Below, in pieces: positions 41,893-51,513 of a stretch of 64,000 nt of DNA (position 1 is the first letter of the stretch; each line of letters starts with the position of its first letter). The stretch is from Spirosoma foliorum. GTDB lineage: Bacteria > Bacteroidota > Bacteroidia > Cytophagales > Spirosomataceae. Where the stretch lies: the NCBI RefSeq assembly GCF_014117325.1, contig NZ_CP059732.1, positions 1,116,001-1,180,000 of the forward strand, read 5' to 3'. The notes under the pieces were generated by a model. The model made no database searches and was not told the origin of the DNA. It saw nothing but the letters and a program-made list of their open reading frames with translations. Made by a program: the position numbers and the translations under genes.

Positions 41893-44034
41893 CTAGGGTA
41901 GGGCAAACGCTACGTAACTATCTCCTTTTGCCGCGCCTAATTTGGTGCCTCCGCAAGCCAGAACAACGTATTGTTTGCCATTCACCTCGTAGGTACTGGG
42001 TGTCGCAAATGCTGCGGCTGGAAGTTTTGTCTGCCAAAGTAGCTTACCTGTCTTTCGCGAATAAGCTTTGAATAAACCGTCTTTGGTACCGGCAATAAAC
42101 AGCACTCCACCAGCCGTGATGACCGGTCCGCCGTAGCTTTCTGAGCCAGTTGGTTCTTTAGTCTTCAGTTCTGGATAATTCCCCAGAACCGTTTTCCAAA
42201 CGTATTCGCCCGTGTTCAAATTGATTGCGTTTAGGGTTCCCCAGGGAGGACTAACCGCCGGATAACCGTTTTTATCCAGAAACTTGCTGTAGCCCGAAAT
42301 CTGATACGGTACTTTTGTTTTGGCTTGCTCAGCTTTACTCAAGCCAGGTTCGGTGTCATGGCTTTGTTCCTTGCGCTCATCTCCGAAAAGAAACGCCAGC
42401 AACGATTCCTTTTGTTTGGCCGAGAGACTAGGGAAGGCCGGCATCATGCCTTTTCCGTTCGAGACGATGTTGTTGACAAATGCCCGATCCCGGCGTTTCC
42501 CAATGTCGACTAATGAAGGAAAACCACTGGCCGGATTCCCTTTTCGCTCGGCACCGTGGCACTGCGCACACGTAGTGGTGTAGACCCGTTGGCCAGGGCT
42601 GAGTTGAGCCAATTGGTCTTTAGACATTTTTTTGTTCAGCGAAATCAACCAGGCCATCTCATTGCTGTTGACATACATAATGCCGTCTGGATCTACAGCC
42701 GCTCCGCCATATTCGGCCCCTCCGTCGAGACCGGGATAAATAATGGTTCCTCCTTTGCTGAGTGGCGTAAATGCACCCTGGTAGCGGCTTTTTCGGAGCG
42801 TTTCCTGTAACTCTGCCCGATTTTCGGCCAGCGGATTGATATCTACTTCGGTCAATATATTTCGGGCGTAAGGCGCGGGTTTGGTCGGAATGGGTTGCGT
42901 TGGCCAGGCTTTCTCACCTTCGACATCTGAAGCAGGCATAGGTGTTTCCTTGATTGGGAACAGCGGTTTGCCCGTTACCCGGTCGAACAAAAACACATAG
43001 CCCTGTTTACTTACCTGCGCCACTGCGTCGACCTTCTTGCCGTTGTGGGTAACTGTTACCAGATTGGGTGGAGCCGGAGCATCCCGATCCAGAATGTCGT
43101 GGTGAACGAGTTGGAAATGCCAGAGCCGTTTGCCGGTTTTAGCGTCGAGGGCTAGCAGACAGTTGGCAAACAGATTCGCTCCCAGCCGATTCCCACCGTA
43201 AAAATCAAAGGCCGCCGAGCCAGTCGGTACGTATAAAATACCCCGTTGGCGATCAACAGCCATACCCGACCAGTTGTTGGCGGCACCTACATCCGTATTT
43301 TTATAGGTATCCTTAGGCCAGGTTTCATAGCCAAACTCGCCCGGTTGTGGAATCGTATGGAACACCCACGCCAGTTTGCCGGTCTGGATATTAAACGCCT
43401 GAATATGACCCAAAGCCGCGTCGGCCCCTTCCGAAAGGCGCATCGGCATGATGATCAGGTCGCCATAGACCGTACCAGGTGTGTTGGAGATAACTGATTT
43501 GTCTTTTGCGGTTGGGCCTAATCCGGCTTTCAGGCTAGTGCGACCCTGATCGCCAAACGAGTTGACAGGTTTGCCGGTAGCCGCTTCGATGGCATACAGC
43601 CAGGGCCCGTTGGTGAACAGAATACGTTTGTCGTCACCCTTTTCCCAGTACGTAACTCCCCGGCTGGTACTACCCGAACGAGCCATTGCCCGTACCGTTG
43701 TGGTATCCTTCCGAGTCCAGATGTGCTCACCCGTAGCGGCATTCAGGGCGAAGGGTTGAGTCGTGGCCGTCATGCCGAACAGTACCCCGTTTTTGATGAT
43801 CGGGTTGCACTGGATTTGCCCCGAATCCAGCGTGTGGTATTCCCAGGCCAGCTTCAACTTACTCACATTGGTGGTATCAATTTGGGTAAGGGTGGAGTAG
43901 TGATTACGATCGGGACCGCCCAGATATTCCGGCCAGTCATTACCAGAGCCAGGTGGATCGAATTTATTTGTCAAGGTAGCGGCTATGAATAAGGTAGCCG
44001 ATAGAAAGAGTAAGGGAAGCAAAAAACGTTTCAT
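41893..44034 (-). CDS. PQQ-type quinoprotein dehydrogenase with inserted cytochrome c
   Basis: 713 residues with a Sec signal peptide (MKRFLLPLLFLSATLFIAAT). Propeller W-motif repeats include LNAATGEHIWTRKD, YAIEAATGKPVNSFGDQG, LDAKTGKRLWHFQLVHHD, and YSRKTGKLLWQTKLP. A cytochrome c domain with TCAQCHG (near residue 490) and a downstream GMMPAFPSLS axial Met is inserted between blades. Periplasmic glucose/alcohol dehydrogenases of the GDH type have this arrangement in Bacteroidota. It would oxidise a sugar or alcohol and pass electrons through the heme. Confidence 0.88.
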   Translation of the reverse strand: MKRFLLPLLFLSATLFIAATLTNKFDPPGSGNDWPEYLGGPDRNHYSTLTQIDTTNVSKLKLAWEYHTLDSGQIQCNPIIKNGVLFGMTATTQPFALNAATGEHIWTRKDTTTVRAMARSGSTSRGVTYWEKGDDKRILFTNGPWLYAIEAATGKPVNSFGDQGRTSLKAGLGPTAKDKSVISNTPGTVYGDLIIMPMRLSEGADAALGHIQAFNIQTGKLAWVFHTIPQPGEFGYETWPKDTYKNTDVGAANNWSGMAVDRQRGILYVPTGSAAFDFYGGNRLGANLFANCLLALDAKTGKRLWHFQLVHHDILDRDAPAPPNLVTVTHNGKKVDAVAQVSKQGYVFLFDRVTGKPLFPIKETPMPASDVEGEKAWPTQPIPTKPAPYARNILTEVDINPLAENRAELQETLRKSRYQGAFTPLSKGGTIIYPGLDGGAEYGGAAVDPDGIMYVNSNEMAWLISLNKKMSKDQLAQLSPGQRVYTTTCAQCHGAERKGNPASGFPSLVDIGKRRDRAFVNNIVSNGKGMMPAFPSLSAKQKESLLAFLFGDERKEQSHDTEPGLSKAEQAKTKVPYQISGYSKFLDKNGYPAVSPPWGTLNAINLNTGEYVWKTVLGNYPELKTKEPTGSESYGGPVITAGGVLFIAGTKDGLFKAYSRKTGKLLWQTKLPAAAFATPSTYEVNGKQYVVLACGGTKLGAAKGDSYVAFALP

Positions 44035-44057
44035 AGGAGTAGGAGACAGTCACAGCC

Positions 44058-44065
44058 TAAATATA
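44058..44065 (-). promoter_or_regulatory. Candidate -7 box for the quinoprotein operon
   Basis: Reads TATATTTA on the minus strand, one mismatch to TAnnTTTG, about 24 bp before the ATG. Confidence 0.35.
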
Positions 44066-44179
44066 CTGTCTGTTGAAACATACCCTTTGATCTACGAACG
44101 ATTATTCTGGCTCATTGGGCAGCGGAATTAGATTTGCGCATTTTGTTTGACCCCGAATTGATTTTTAAAGCGGGCAAAA

Positions 44180-44259
44180 TCCCGTAGGGATCAAACAGCG
44201 CAGCGTCGGTAGAAAAGTCTCTCATGTATAGCTATCGACGCTGTGAAGTCCCTACGGGC
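44180..44259. repeat. Imperfect palindrome with CCCGTAGGGA dyads
   Basis: Left part (44180-44212) TCCCGTAGGGA...CAGCGTCG and right part (44231-44259) CGACGCTG...TCCCTACGGG pair with gaps. TCCCGTAGGGA is itself a dyad. Located between two same-strand genes in the gap 44035-44300, where nothing else is seen. Confidence 0.65.
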
Positions 44260-44300
44260 CGTTTCTAATCCCGAACTCACGTTCGTTAAGTAATCCACAC

Positions 44301-45212
44301 CTAATTGAACGTTTGCCGAAACTCCAATGGAGAGCTATTCGTTTTCTTTTTAAACAGTTTGTTGAAGGATTGTGGGTATTCAAACCCCAATTGATAGGCA
44401 ATTTCGGCGACAGACAGATTGGTTATGGTCAGATATTCTTTTGCCTTCTCAACCAGTTTTTCCTGAATGTGTTGCTGGGCGCTTTGACCGGTTAGAGAAC
44501 GCAACATGTCGCTTAAATAGTGAGGTGTCATGTTTAGCTTTTCGGCTATTTCTTCAACACTGGGAAGCCCATTCTCCAGACTTTTTTGCTGATCAAAATG
44601 ATCATTTAGTAGCGCTTCCATTCTGGTGAGTACATCATGGTTGACTACTTTACGAGTAATGAATTGACGTTCGTAAAAACGATTGCTGTAATTCAGGAGC
44701 AGATCAATTTGGGAAAGAATTATATCCTGGGTATGCCGGTCGATATGCTGATATTCGGCCGCGATCTTTTCAAATAGGTCAACGATGTTCCTTTCTTCTT
44801 TCTCTGAAAGATGTAACGCTTCATTCACCGCATACGAAAAGAACCCATACGTTTTGATCGTTGTCGCGAGTGGGTGCCTGTACAGAAAATCGGGATGGAA
44901 TAACAGCGCGCTTCCCGTGCCGGACTCTGATCGTAAGATTTCTCCATGAGGAGCATTGAGTGCCTGAACTTGTTTAGGCGCAATAAAGGTCATCAGGCCT
45001 TTGTCGTAATCGTAGTACTGCTGGCCGTATTTTACTTTTCCTACAATGTCTCTTTTTAAAGACACGCAATAGAAATTCATTGAAAACTGTTTCCAGATCT
45101 CGTTATCCGTAAACCGCATATCCGCCACGCGGACTACGCTTACCATCGGATGTAGAGGTTCGGGTAAGGATACCAGCCGATGAAACTCGGATATGGAATT
45201 GATGCTATTCAT
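44301..45212 (-). CDS. AraC-family transcriptional regulator (cassette 2)
   Basis: 303 residues, clearly paralogous to the gene at 39082-40002: VKYGQQYYDYDKGLMTFIAPKQ in the cupin part, NHDVLTRMEALLNDHFDQQKSLENGLPSVEEIAEKLNMTPHYLSDMLRSLTGQSAQQHIQEKLVEKAKEYL, and a C-terminus ending KKTNSSPLEFRQTFN. Follows the SDR gene of cassette 2 after a hairpin. Confidence 0.9.
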   Translation of the reverse strand: MNSINSISEFHRLVSLPEPLHPMVSVVRVADMRFTDNEIWKQFSMNFYCVSLKRDIVGKVKYGQQYYDYDKGLMTFIAPKQVQALNAPHGEILRSESGTGSALLFHPDFLYRHPLATTIKTYGFFSYAVNEALHLSEKEERNIVDLFEKIAAEYQHIDRHTQDIILSQIDLLLNYSNRFYERQFITRKVVNHDVLTRMEALLNDHFDQQKSLENGLPSVEEIAEKLNMTPHYLSDMLRSLTGQSAQQHIQEKLVEKAKEYLTITNLSVAEIAYQLGFEYPQSFNKLFKKKTNSSPLEFRQTFN

Positions 45213-45232
45213 GTTGGCTCTTTTTGATTATC

Positions 45233-45265
45233 AACAGGCAGTTGCTTAGATGGCAACTGCCTGTT
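45233..45265 (-). promoter_or_regulatory. Intercistronic hairpin, SDR-AraC cassette 2
   Basis: AACAGGCAGTTGC (45233-45245) pairs perfectly with GCAACTGCCTGTT (45253-45265). Same position relative to genes as 39031-39066, different sequence. Confidence 0.65.
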
Positions 45266-45272
45266 TTAACGA

Positions 45273-46076
45273 TTATCCCAGAATCTGCGTTCTGATTTCT
45301 TTTCTGGATTCTTCGCTGCCAATTTCTAACCGTCTGGCATACATTGCGTTGGCATCAGCACCGGCAACGTATCGTATCTGGTCTTTACCGTCGGTGGCTG
45401 CTTCATAAACAACTTCGGCAATCTGTTCTGCCGTGGCGGCCGCCTGCATCATACTATCCGTAAGCGCGAATAACTTATCCTCTAACACTTTATAAGCAGG
45501 GTTGGAATTTCGATCAAGAGACCGATAGAGGAAATCAGTGGCGATACCACCCGGAGCAACGGTTTTTATCCCAATATTGTGCACCCCCAATTCAAAGGAC
45601 ATACTTTCTGACCAGCCTTCTACGCCAAATTTAGTTGCGTGATAAATGGAATGTAACGGAAATCCCAACAGGCCGCCCATAGACGTTGTGCTGATAAACA
45701 GACCACTTTTCTTTTCTCGGAAATGAGGGATAAACGCATGCGTTACCCGTATTACGCCTAAAAGATTCGTATTGATCTGTTTTAAAATCTGCTCATCGTC
45801 AAGGGCTTCCAGAGCACCCAGTAAACCGTAACCAGCATTGTTAAAAACGACATCGATTGGATGTAACGAAATGGCCTTTGCAACAGTGGATTGAATTTGC
45901 TCCAGGTTAGTCACATCCAGTGGCAACAGGATTACGTTTTCCAATTGACTCAGTTCTGTTTCTTTATCCGGGTGTCGCATCGTGGCAATAACGTTCCACC
46001 CCTTTCTCTGAAATAATTTAGCCGTCGCTTTTCCCAAGCCTGTCGATGCGCCTGTTATAAAAATTGTTTTTTGCAT
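45273..46076 (-). CDS. Short-chain dehydrogenase/reductase (cassette 2)
   Basis: 267 residues from ATG 46076 (MQKTIFITGASTGLGKATAK); the first ATG at 46115 would add an atypical tail. TGASTGLG, NNAGYGLLG and the active-site YHATKFGVEG are as expected. Clearly paralogous to 38211-39011 (shared KGWNVIATxRxP, PxDVTxxEQI, AEQIAEVVYEAATDGK). Substrate unknown. Confidence 0.9.
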   Translation of the reverse strand: MQKTIFITGASTGLGKATAKLFQRKGWNVIATMRHPDKETELSQLENVILLPLDVTNLEQIQSTVAKAISLHPIDVVFNNAGYGLLGALEALDDEQILKQINTNLLGVIRVTHAFIPHFREKKSGLFISTTSMGGLLGFPLHSIYHATKFGVEGWSESMSFELGVHNIGIKTVAPGGIATDFLYRSLDRNSNPAYKVLEDKLFALTDSMMQAAATAEQIAEVVYEAATDGKDQIRYVAGADANAMYARRLEIGSEESRKEIRTQILG

Positions 46077-46139
46077 GTTGCTTCTGTTGAATTTTCTCAT
46101 GCAAAAGTCAGCCAATTGCCAATGGCCTTTGTTTCCAAA

Positions 46140-46159
46140 TCGGACTTAGTTGTGTCCGA
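46140..46159. promoter_or_regulatory. Candidate operator dyad upstream of SDR cassette 2
   Basis: TCGGAC (46140-46145) and GTCCGA (46154-46159), 8-nt spacer, about 65 bp upstream of the SDR start. No equivalent was found upstream of cassette 1. Confidence 0.35.
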
Positions 46160-46222
46160 ATCGGGCCTTATATTGGTTTAATTCGGGATGGTTGTTTGAG
46201 GGGCGTGTCTTGCTTTCTTTTT

Positions 46223-46298
46223 TATTCTCGCCGGGTTAAAACCCGGCGCAGCTCATTCATTCTGTGTTTTTGCGCCGGGTTTTAACCCGGCGAGAATA
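46223..46298. repeat. Palindrome with perfect 28-bp arms
   Basis: Arms 46223-46250 and 46271-46298; each arm has the dyad GCCGGGTTAAAACCCGGC. Beyond it, 46321-46375 (GTAGTCCAGAGACTAC ... GGTAACCGACACCAC) looks like a shortened copy of the material at 16855-17003. The gap 46077-46393 holds no gene. Confidence 0.88.
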
Positions 46299-46393
46299 GG
46301 AAAGAAAAGGATAAATACACTCGTTGAGCGTAGTCCAGAGACTACACCGAACAAAGGTAACCGACACCACAGCAACCACCGGAACGATGCTTC

Positions 46394-48982
46394 CTACTCC
46401 AACGCTGTCAACTTGACTGGTCCCAGCAAACCAGAGGGTAGGGCTTCCCAACGCGTGGCATCGAAAGGGCGATAGCGGATGTCCACGATGTTGATGTCGT
46501 AAAATTTCTTCCAGCCGGGATTTTGCCTATCATACAATCGCATGTAGTTGGCCGAGAGGTTCGTGACATCAATTTCCAGTTTGTTTCCGACGGATTTTAG
46601 CTGATTGGCTGGAATAGACAATTGGAAGGGAATGCACCAGGCGGTTCCCAAAGGTTGGCCATTGAGCCGAACGTCGGCAACTTCACGAACATCGCCCAGA
46701 TTGAGTTGGTAGGTAGAAGCGTTACTACCAGCGGGCAAATCAAAGGTTGTTGTGTAGCGAGCGATTCCAGAAAAATAGCTGGCAGAGTCTGATAATGTTG
46801 TCCAGGAGGTGAGCGCTGGTATGGTGGCTGTAGTTGTCAGGTTGGGGCGACCTTTTAAAAACTGCACCTGCCAGGGATTCGTCAATGAAATAGACTGACC
46901 TTTGGCGACATTTTCTAGCTGTTTTTGTGCTGTTTCATTGACGAAAGCAGGTGCGCCAGAACTGACGTTTATAAAACAGGATTGTCCAGGTTCGAGCTGT
47001 AAAAACACTTGATTCTGTCCCACTTTACCTGTTCGAGTCGGCAATAGCTTGGTTTGATTTGTGAGTGGGTCATATCGAGTAACCCGACCCGTTGCAGATA
47101 GCGTAATCCAGTTTTGGTGAAATTGATTGCCGAGGTTCGTGATGAAATACTGTGTTGTATCGGTCGAAATACCGGGTCGATGTTTGCGGATGAACGACAA
47201 TCCTTCTCCTACCCAGGGTTCTACCCGAATGCCCAATTGCATTAAGGAATGGAATACATCGGTACTCACCGTTACCGTTTTTAGTTGCTGGAGAGCTTTC
47301 CCAAGTCGAATTACCTCGGCCGAACGAGCCTGATGGTCGTGAAAACCGGGCGCCTGTTGTGGTAATCCGTCAAACACAATCCGAGCACCTTGCCGGGCTA
47401 GTTGTTCCAGTTGTTTAAGGGTCGTTTCGGGCAAGTACGTACTATTCGGAACTAGTACAACCTGATACGTGGCCCCACCTGGGCTTCGAACGCCCTGTTT
47501 ATTGACGGTCAGCCTTTTGAGCAATTCGTCGGAAACATAGTCGAATGAATAGCCATGTTGAGTAAGTTGTTCGCACAATTTCCCGAAAGGCTGGGGGAGT
47601 AGCCACTGCTCTACATGGTGAACTTCCAGTTGGTGAATGCCTCCCGCCGATTTTGCTTTGGTTGCCCACAAGTCGTGAATCGGAAAGTAAACCAGAACGT
47701 CGTTGTCGGGTTTGCTGGCTTGTAATCGGGTTTGGCAGCGTTCGATGTACTGATTCAGTTGTGGCAAATGTGGCCAGAAATGCGAGCTAGGGCCGTAGTT
47801 AGTCGACGCGTAAAATACCCAACCGGGCCAGGCTTCAGCCTGTGGCGAATAGGGAATGCCGTGGAAAAAGATGTGATTGATACCGGCGGCAAACAGTTCA
47901 TCCATTTGCGGCTTTAACTGCGACAGCGACACCTGAAAATGATTGGCTAACCAGGTCCCGGTTTCTGAACTCACCAATGGTTTACCCAACAAATGGGCTG
48001 CCGACGATGCGAATTTCATGGCCAGTGGATTAGGCGTTCCAAACCGATCGACTTCATAATTGGCATCGACTCGTAAGCCCGGAATTGGAAATCGGCTGGA
48101 CCCAAACGATTCGGTTTCGGGAATATTGGCTTTGGCGTAGAGGTCGATCAGGTTACCCGGTGAGCCATGTGCCTGATTGCGGGACAAATAACCTGCTTTA
48201 CTGGCCCAGCTTCCCCAGGTTGTTGCAAAGCCATCATGGAGTAGCTCAGAAAGTGTCTGGTGGTAATCCTGATGAACAAGAATACTTTCGGCAGTTTGGG
48301 TAGTATCTAATAGGGAGGCTAGCTGACTATTGAGATCATACCCACGCCGAGCTTTAAATTCGGATAGGAAATTATCCGTCCAGTTGGCTCCGTATACTTC
48401 GTAAGAGTCATTGTAAACGGCGCGGGGTTTTTCGGGTAAACGGTTCAGCGTTGAATCGAAACGCTGTAAGTAATATTGGATAGCCTGCTTGTTGAAGTAA
48501 TCGACGACTAGGCCCTGCCCACCCGGCGCGGGCCGTTTCACTTGCTGATTCGTTAGTGCTGTTGTTAGCTTTCCATTCTCAACTTTCCAGACTTTGGCCG
48601 CTGTAGATGTCGAAATACCCGGTCCACCAAATGGCCAGCCTGTTCCGGTCGTCAGATCAACGCCAACGCCCAGCCGTTTCCCCTCGCGAACCGTATGCGC
48701 GAAAACCGCCAGCCAGCGATCGCTCAGAAACGGAATGAACTGTTTTTCGTAGCCTTTAACTCCATAGATCGGAATGATGTGAACGCCACCTAATCCAGCC
48801 TGCGCAAACTGTTCGAGTTGGTGGGTAATATCCGCTTCATTGACCGCACTACCCATCCACCACCAATATGTCCAGGGTTTAGCGGTATTGCCAGTAGCGA
48901 TTTGGGGCGTAGGTTTTGGTTGTGCTTCGACTAAGCAACTCAGGGAAATAACCAACAGGCCAAGGATAAATACGTGTTTCAT
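46394..48982 (-). CDS. GH106-like glycoside hydrolase (alpha-L-rhamnosidase family)
   Basis: 862 residues with a signal peptide ending ...CLVEA. The N-terminal (beta/alpha)8 region has the GH106 start KPWTYWWWMGSAVNEADITHQLEQFAQAGLGGVHIIPIYG, DLTTGTGWPFGGP, DSYEVYGANWTDNFLSEFKARRGYD, and SETGTWL. The C-terminal beta-sandwich has LNLGDVREVADVRLNGQPLGTAWCIPF and ends LPSGLLGPVKL. Secreted; expected to remove terminal rhamnose from pectin-like or host glycans. It is last in the minus-strand TonB-receptor set, 65 bp after the MG2 gene. Confidence 0.87.
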   Translation of the reverse strand: MKHVFILGLLVISLSCLVEAQPKPTPQIATGNTAKPWTYWWWMGSAVNEADITHQLEQFAQAGLGGVHIIPIYGVKGYEKQFIPFLSDRWLAVFAHTVREGKRLGVGVDLTTGTGWPFGGPGISTSTAAKVWKVENGKLTTALTNQQVKRPAPGGQGLVVDYFNKQAIQYYLQRFDSTLNRLPEKPRAVYNDSYEVYGANWTDNFLSEFKARRGYDLNSQLASLLDTTQTAESILVHQDYHQTLSELLHDGFATTWGSWASKAGYLSRNQAHGSPGNLIDLYAKANIPETESFGSSRFPIPGLRVDANYEVDRFGTPNPLAMKFASSAAHLLGKPLVSSETGTWLANHFQVSLSQLKPQMDELFAAGINHIFFHGIPYSPQAEAWPGWVFYASTNYGPSSHFWPHLPQLNQYIERCQTRLQASKPDNDVLVYFPIHDLWATKAKSAGGIHQLEVHHVEQWLLPQPFGKLCEQLTQHGYSFDYVSDELLKRLTVNKQGVRSPGGATYQVVLVPNSTYLPETTLKQLEQLARQGARIVFDGLPQQAPGFHDHQARSAEVIRLGKALQQLKTVTVSTDVFHSLMQLGIRVEPWVGEGLSFIRKHRPGISTDTTQYFITNLGNQFHQNWITLSATGRVTRYDPLTNQTKLLPTRTGKVGQNQVFLQLEPGQSCFINVSSGAPAFVNETAQKQLENVAKGQSISLTNPWQVQFLKGRPNLTTTATIPALTSWTTLSDSASYFSGIARYTTTFDLPAGSNASTYQLNLGDVREVADVRLNGQPLGTAWCIPFQLSIPANQLKSVGNKLEIDVTNLSANYMRLYDRQNPGWKKFYDINIVDIRYRPFDATRWEALPSGLLGPVKLTALE

Positions 48983-49047
48983 GCACGGTAGGGGATCAGA
49001 CCCTGTAAAGAAACAGCTCTGAAACCTCTACTCCATACTGTACTCAC

Positions 49048-51513
49048 CTACTCGAGCCTGTTTTTTACCTCAAATCGTACCTGCTGACTTCCGGCAATAC
49101 CCTCTTTGGTTAACCCATTGACTTCAACGAGATAAGTACCCGGCTGGTCCGAGGTGTAGAATTCAATATGGCCTTTACCCTGCGCATTGGTTTGTAGATT
49201 CGGATTCCAGTACAAAAGAGTGCGGGCGTCGGGCAAGCGGCTGCTCAACTGCTTGGCACTATCGTAGCGAGGGGAGTAAAACTGGCGTTCCAGTTGTAGG
49301 CCATCGTACTCCAGTTTTACCAGACGAGGATCGAGCGGAAAACCGGCCAGATCACCTTTGTAGGTCATAAAACTGATAATACCACTAAATAGCGCCGGGC
49401 TCATGTAATAGAAATTTGTGACTACGTCCAACTGCTTTATTTTCAATGGACTGAAGTCGATAATTTTATCCATGTCGAAGATCGGAACACCGTCAACGAG
49501 CACCAGAGCTGGATTCTCGAAGACAGTTCGGTAAGGTCCATTGATCACATTCAACCGAAAATGATCCTGCCGTTTCCGGGGCATTACACCAAGTACATAC
49601 TCGCGCAACACCTCTTCCATGCGCGGAAAACGGGTATAGGCATCGAGCAAATAGCTCTCGCTAGGACGGCCGTAAAAAGCAGCACTGTCTACTACCGGAT
49701 ACGTATACTGAATGGCTCGATCTCCCCAATAAGTTGACTGAACTTGCATGGCCACGCTCCGATTTACCAGTTGGTCAGACAGGGTCTCGTTAATCGCTAC
49801 GTCGGGGAGTTTTGGGGCGGGAGGGGCATCCACAAAGGGATTACTGATCGTTAGCTTGGCCAGACTATCGGTTGGGTTTGTTTGAAGAATCAGATTCTTC
49901 GGCCCGTAAAAGTCCTGCATTTCAAACTTAATACGTCCGGCCGAATCAGAGCGCGAAACATACAAGCGAACCGGTTTGCCGGGTGTCGAGAGATAAGTTT
50001 GTATGTCGGGCATGGGCTTACCCGATACCGGATCGGTTACGGTTCCCTGAACAATAGGGCCATTGACTTCGGGGATAAACTGAAGCAACGGTTGCCGGGT
50101 TGCAGGCGATAGCACATCGTTCCAGCGAAACCGACGCCAGCCATGCGTCAACATCAGGTTGTCTGTTGCCTGGGCGATTTCGGGGGTTTCGGGTTGTAAA
50201 TAGTACTCTGGCGATTCGATGGTTCCCTGCAAATCGGACGTCATCCATAAATAGCTCAGGATTGAGCCTGAATTAGCTTGCGCTAGTGAATCAATCCGGT
50301 ACACGGCCATCGAGAGTGCAGCCTGACTGGATTTAGTGGCTGGAGCCAGTACCGATGCATCGATGCTCACTTTGGCACGGGATACATACTGGGGGTGGTC
50401 AGATTTTAGATCAAGCGTTAATTGCTGGGTAGGTCGTTTGAAATACAGTCGCTCACAAACGGGTTGCCGATTTGCGTCGAAAATCGTTAGGTGCGAAACG
50501 CCTTCGCCCAGCGCCTTTTTGTCGAGCAGGAATGTGGCTTCTCGTTGAATAGTCCGTGCCTCGGCAGCCTTAATAACTTGCCGGGTATGGGCAAACAGAT
50601 ACACGGTTGACGGAGACGATGAATTCGAAGAAACGGTAATTTTTAGCTGATCAGCACCTGCATCGGTTAGCTGCATGGTATACCCCTGAGGCTGAACGGC
50701 GGGCAGCGGACGAGTGACCATGCGGCCTTTTTCGTCCCGTATCAGTACCCGATAAGTCGTGCCTTCTGTTGGCGTAAAAAGGAAGGTGCCTATCCCAAAT
50801 TTTTGGGCGGTAAAGCGAGACAGCGTATCATTTTGACCGTTCAGCACCCAACCTCGAACGGCCACTCCCTGTCCCGATGGGTTGACAACTTTGAAAGCTA
50901 CTTTACTACTAAGCCCCTGCACGAGGTTACCGCCTTCCGGGAAAAACTGAATATCATAATCGGGCGTGTCTTTTAACAAAGGCAGCCCCAGCGGTTTGAA
51001 GGGATTGACAATGGTTAGTCTTTTTTCGAAGAAGAAATCAGAGCCGAAATTCTTCATCCAGTTGGTGTAAGCCCGTAATCGGTATGTACCCGACTGAAGC
51101 GACGCGGGTAAAAACACGCTGCCATTTCCTGCGTTAGCCGCCAGCGAAACTTTGGTTTGCAGAACGGACTTTTGCTCGCTATCCAGCAATTCAAGATAGG
51201 CTACTTTGCTAACATCGAGGGGTTTATGGAAAGAACCGTCGACATAGTAGACCTTAAACCATAGGTTTTCGCCAATCAGATAGAAACTCTGGTCGGTGTG
51301 CACAAACAGCTTTTCCTGAAGCGTCTGTTTGCGATAATTGTCAAATGGCTGCACTAATCCACTAACAGATTCTGCCGACTGGCCAAAACTGTATAAGCTA
51401 CTCGACAGCAGCAGACTGACCAGCATGTATCTGGTACTTCTGCACAGTATCGAATACATGCTTGACTGTTGGTTGGTGTGCATTGTATGGCTAGTTATAA
51501 ATCGTATCATCAC
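49048..51513 (-). CDS. Secreted MG2/TonB-plug-like protein
   Basis: 821 residues. The signal peptide lies at about residues 29-47 (LVSLLLSSSLYSFGQ). The ATG at 51513 overlaps the upstream stop (ATGA) and implies coupling; ATG 51459 would give a more ordinary signal peptide. An alpha-2-macroglobulin MG2-like region is near the N-terminus (EKLFVHTDQSFYLIGENLWFKVYYVDG). A plug-like motif follows (PALVLVDGVPIFDMDKIIDFSPLKIKQLDV), and the C-terminus ends YTSDQPGTYLVEVNGLT. Such proteins accompany TonB receptors; role unknown, probably outer-membrane associated. Confidence 0.8.
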   Translation of the reverse strand: MMIRFITSHTMHTNQQSSMYSILCRSTRYMLVSLLLSSSLYSFGQSAESVSGLVQPFDNYRKQTLQEKLFVHTDQSFYLIGENLWFKVYYVDGSFHKPLDVSKVAYLELLDSEQKSVLQTKVSLAANAGNGSVFLPASLQSGTYRLRAYTNWMKNFGSDFFFEKRLTIVNPFKPLGLPLLKDTPDYDIQFFPEGGNLVQGLSSKVAFKVVNPSGQGVAVRGWVLNGQNDTLSRFTAQKFGIGTFLFTPTEGTTYRVLIRDEKGRMVTRPLPAVQPQGYTMQLTDAGADQLKITVSSNSSSPSTVYLFAHTRQVIKAAEARTIQREATFLLDKKALGEGVSHLTIFDANRQPVCERLYFKRPTQQLTLDLKSDHPQYVSRAKVSIDASVLAPATKSSQAALSMAVYRIDSLAQANSGSILSYLWMTSDLQGTIESPEYYLQPETPEIAQATDNLMLTHGWRRFRWNDVLSPATRQPLLQFIPEVNGPIVQGTVTDPVSGKPMPDIQTYLSTPGKPVRLYVSRSDSAGRIKFEMQDFYGPKNLILQTNPTDSLAKLTISNPFVDAPPAPKLPDVAINETLSDQLVNRSVAMQVQSTYWGDRAIQYTYPVVDSAAFYGRPSESYLLDAYTRFPRMEEVLREYVLGVMPRKRQDHFRLNVINGPYRTVFENPALVLVDGVPIFDMDKIIDFSPLKIKQLDVVTNFYYMSPALFSGIISFMTYKGDLAGFPLDPRLVKLEYDGLQLERQFYSPRYDSAKQLSSRLPDARTLLYWNPNLQTNAQGKGHIEFYTSDQPGTYLVEVNGLTKEGIAGSQQVRFEVKNRLE

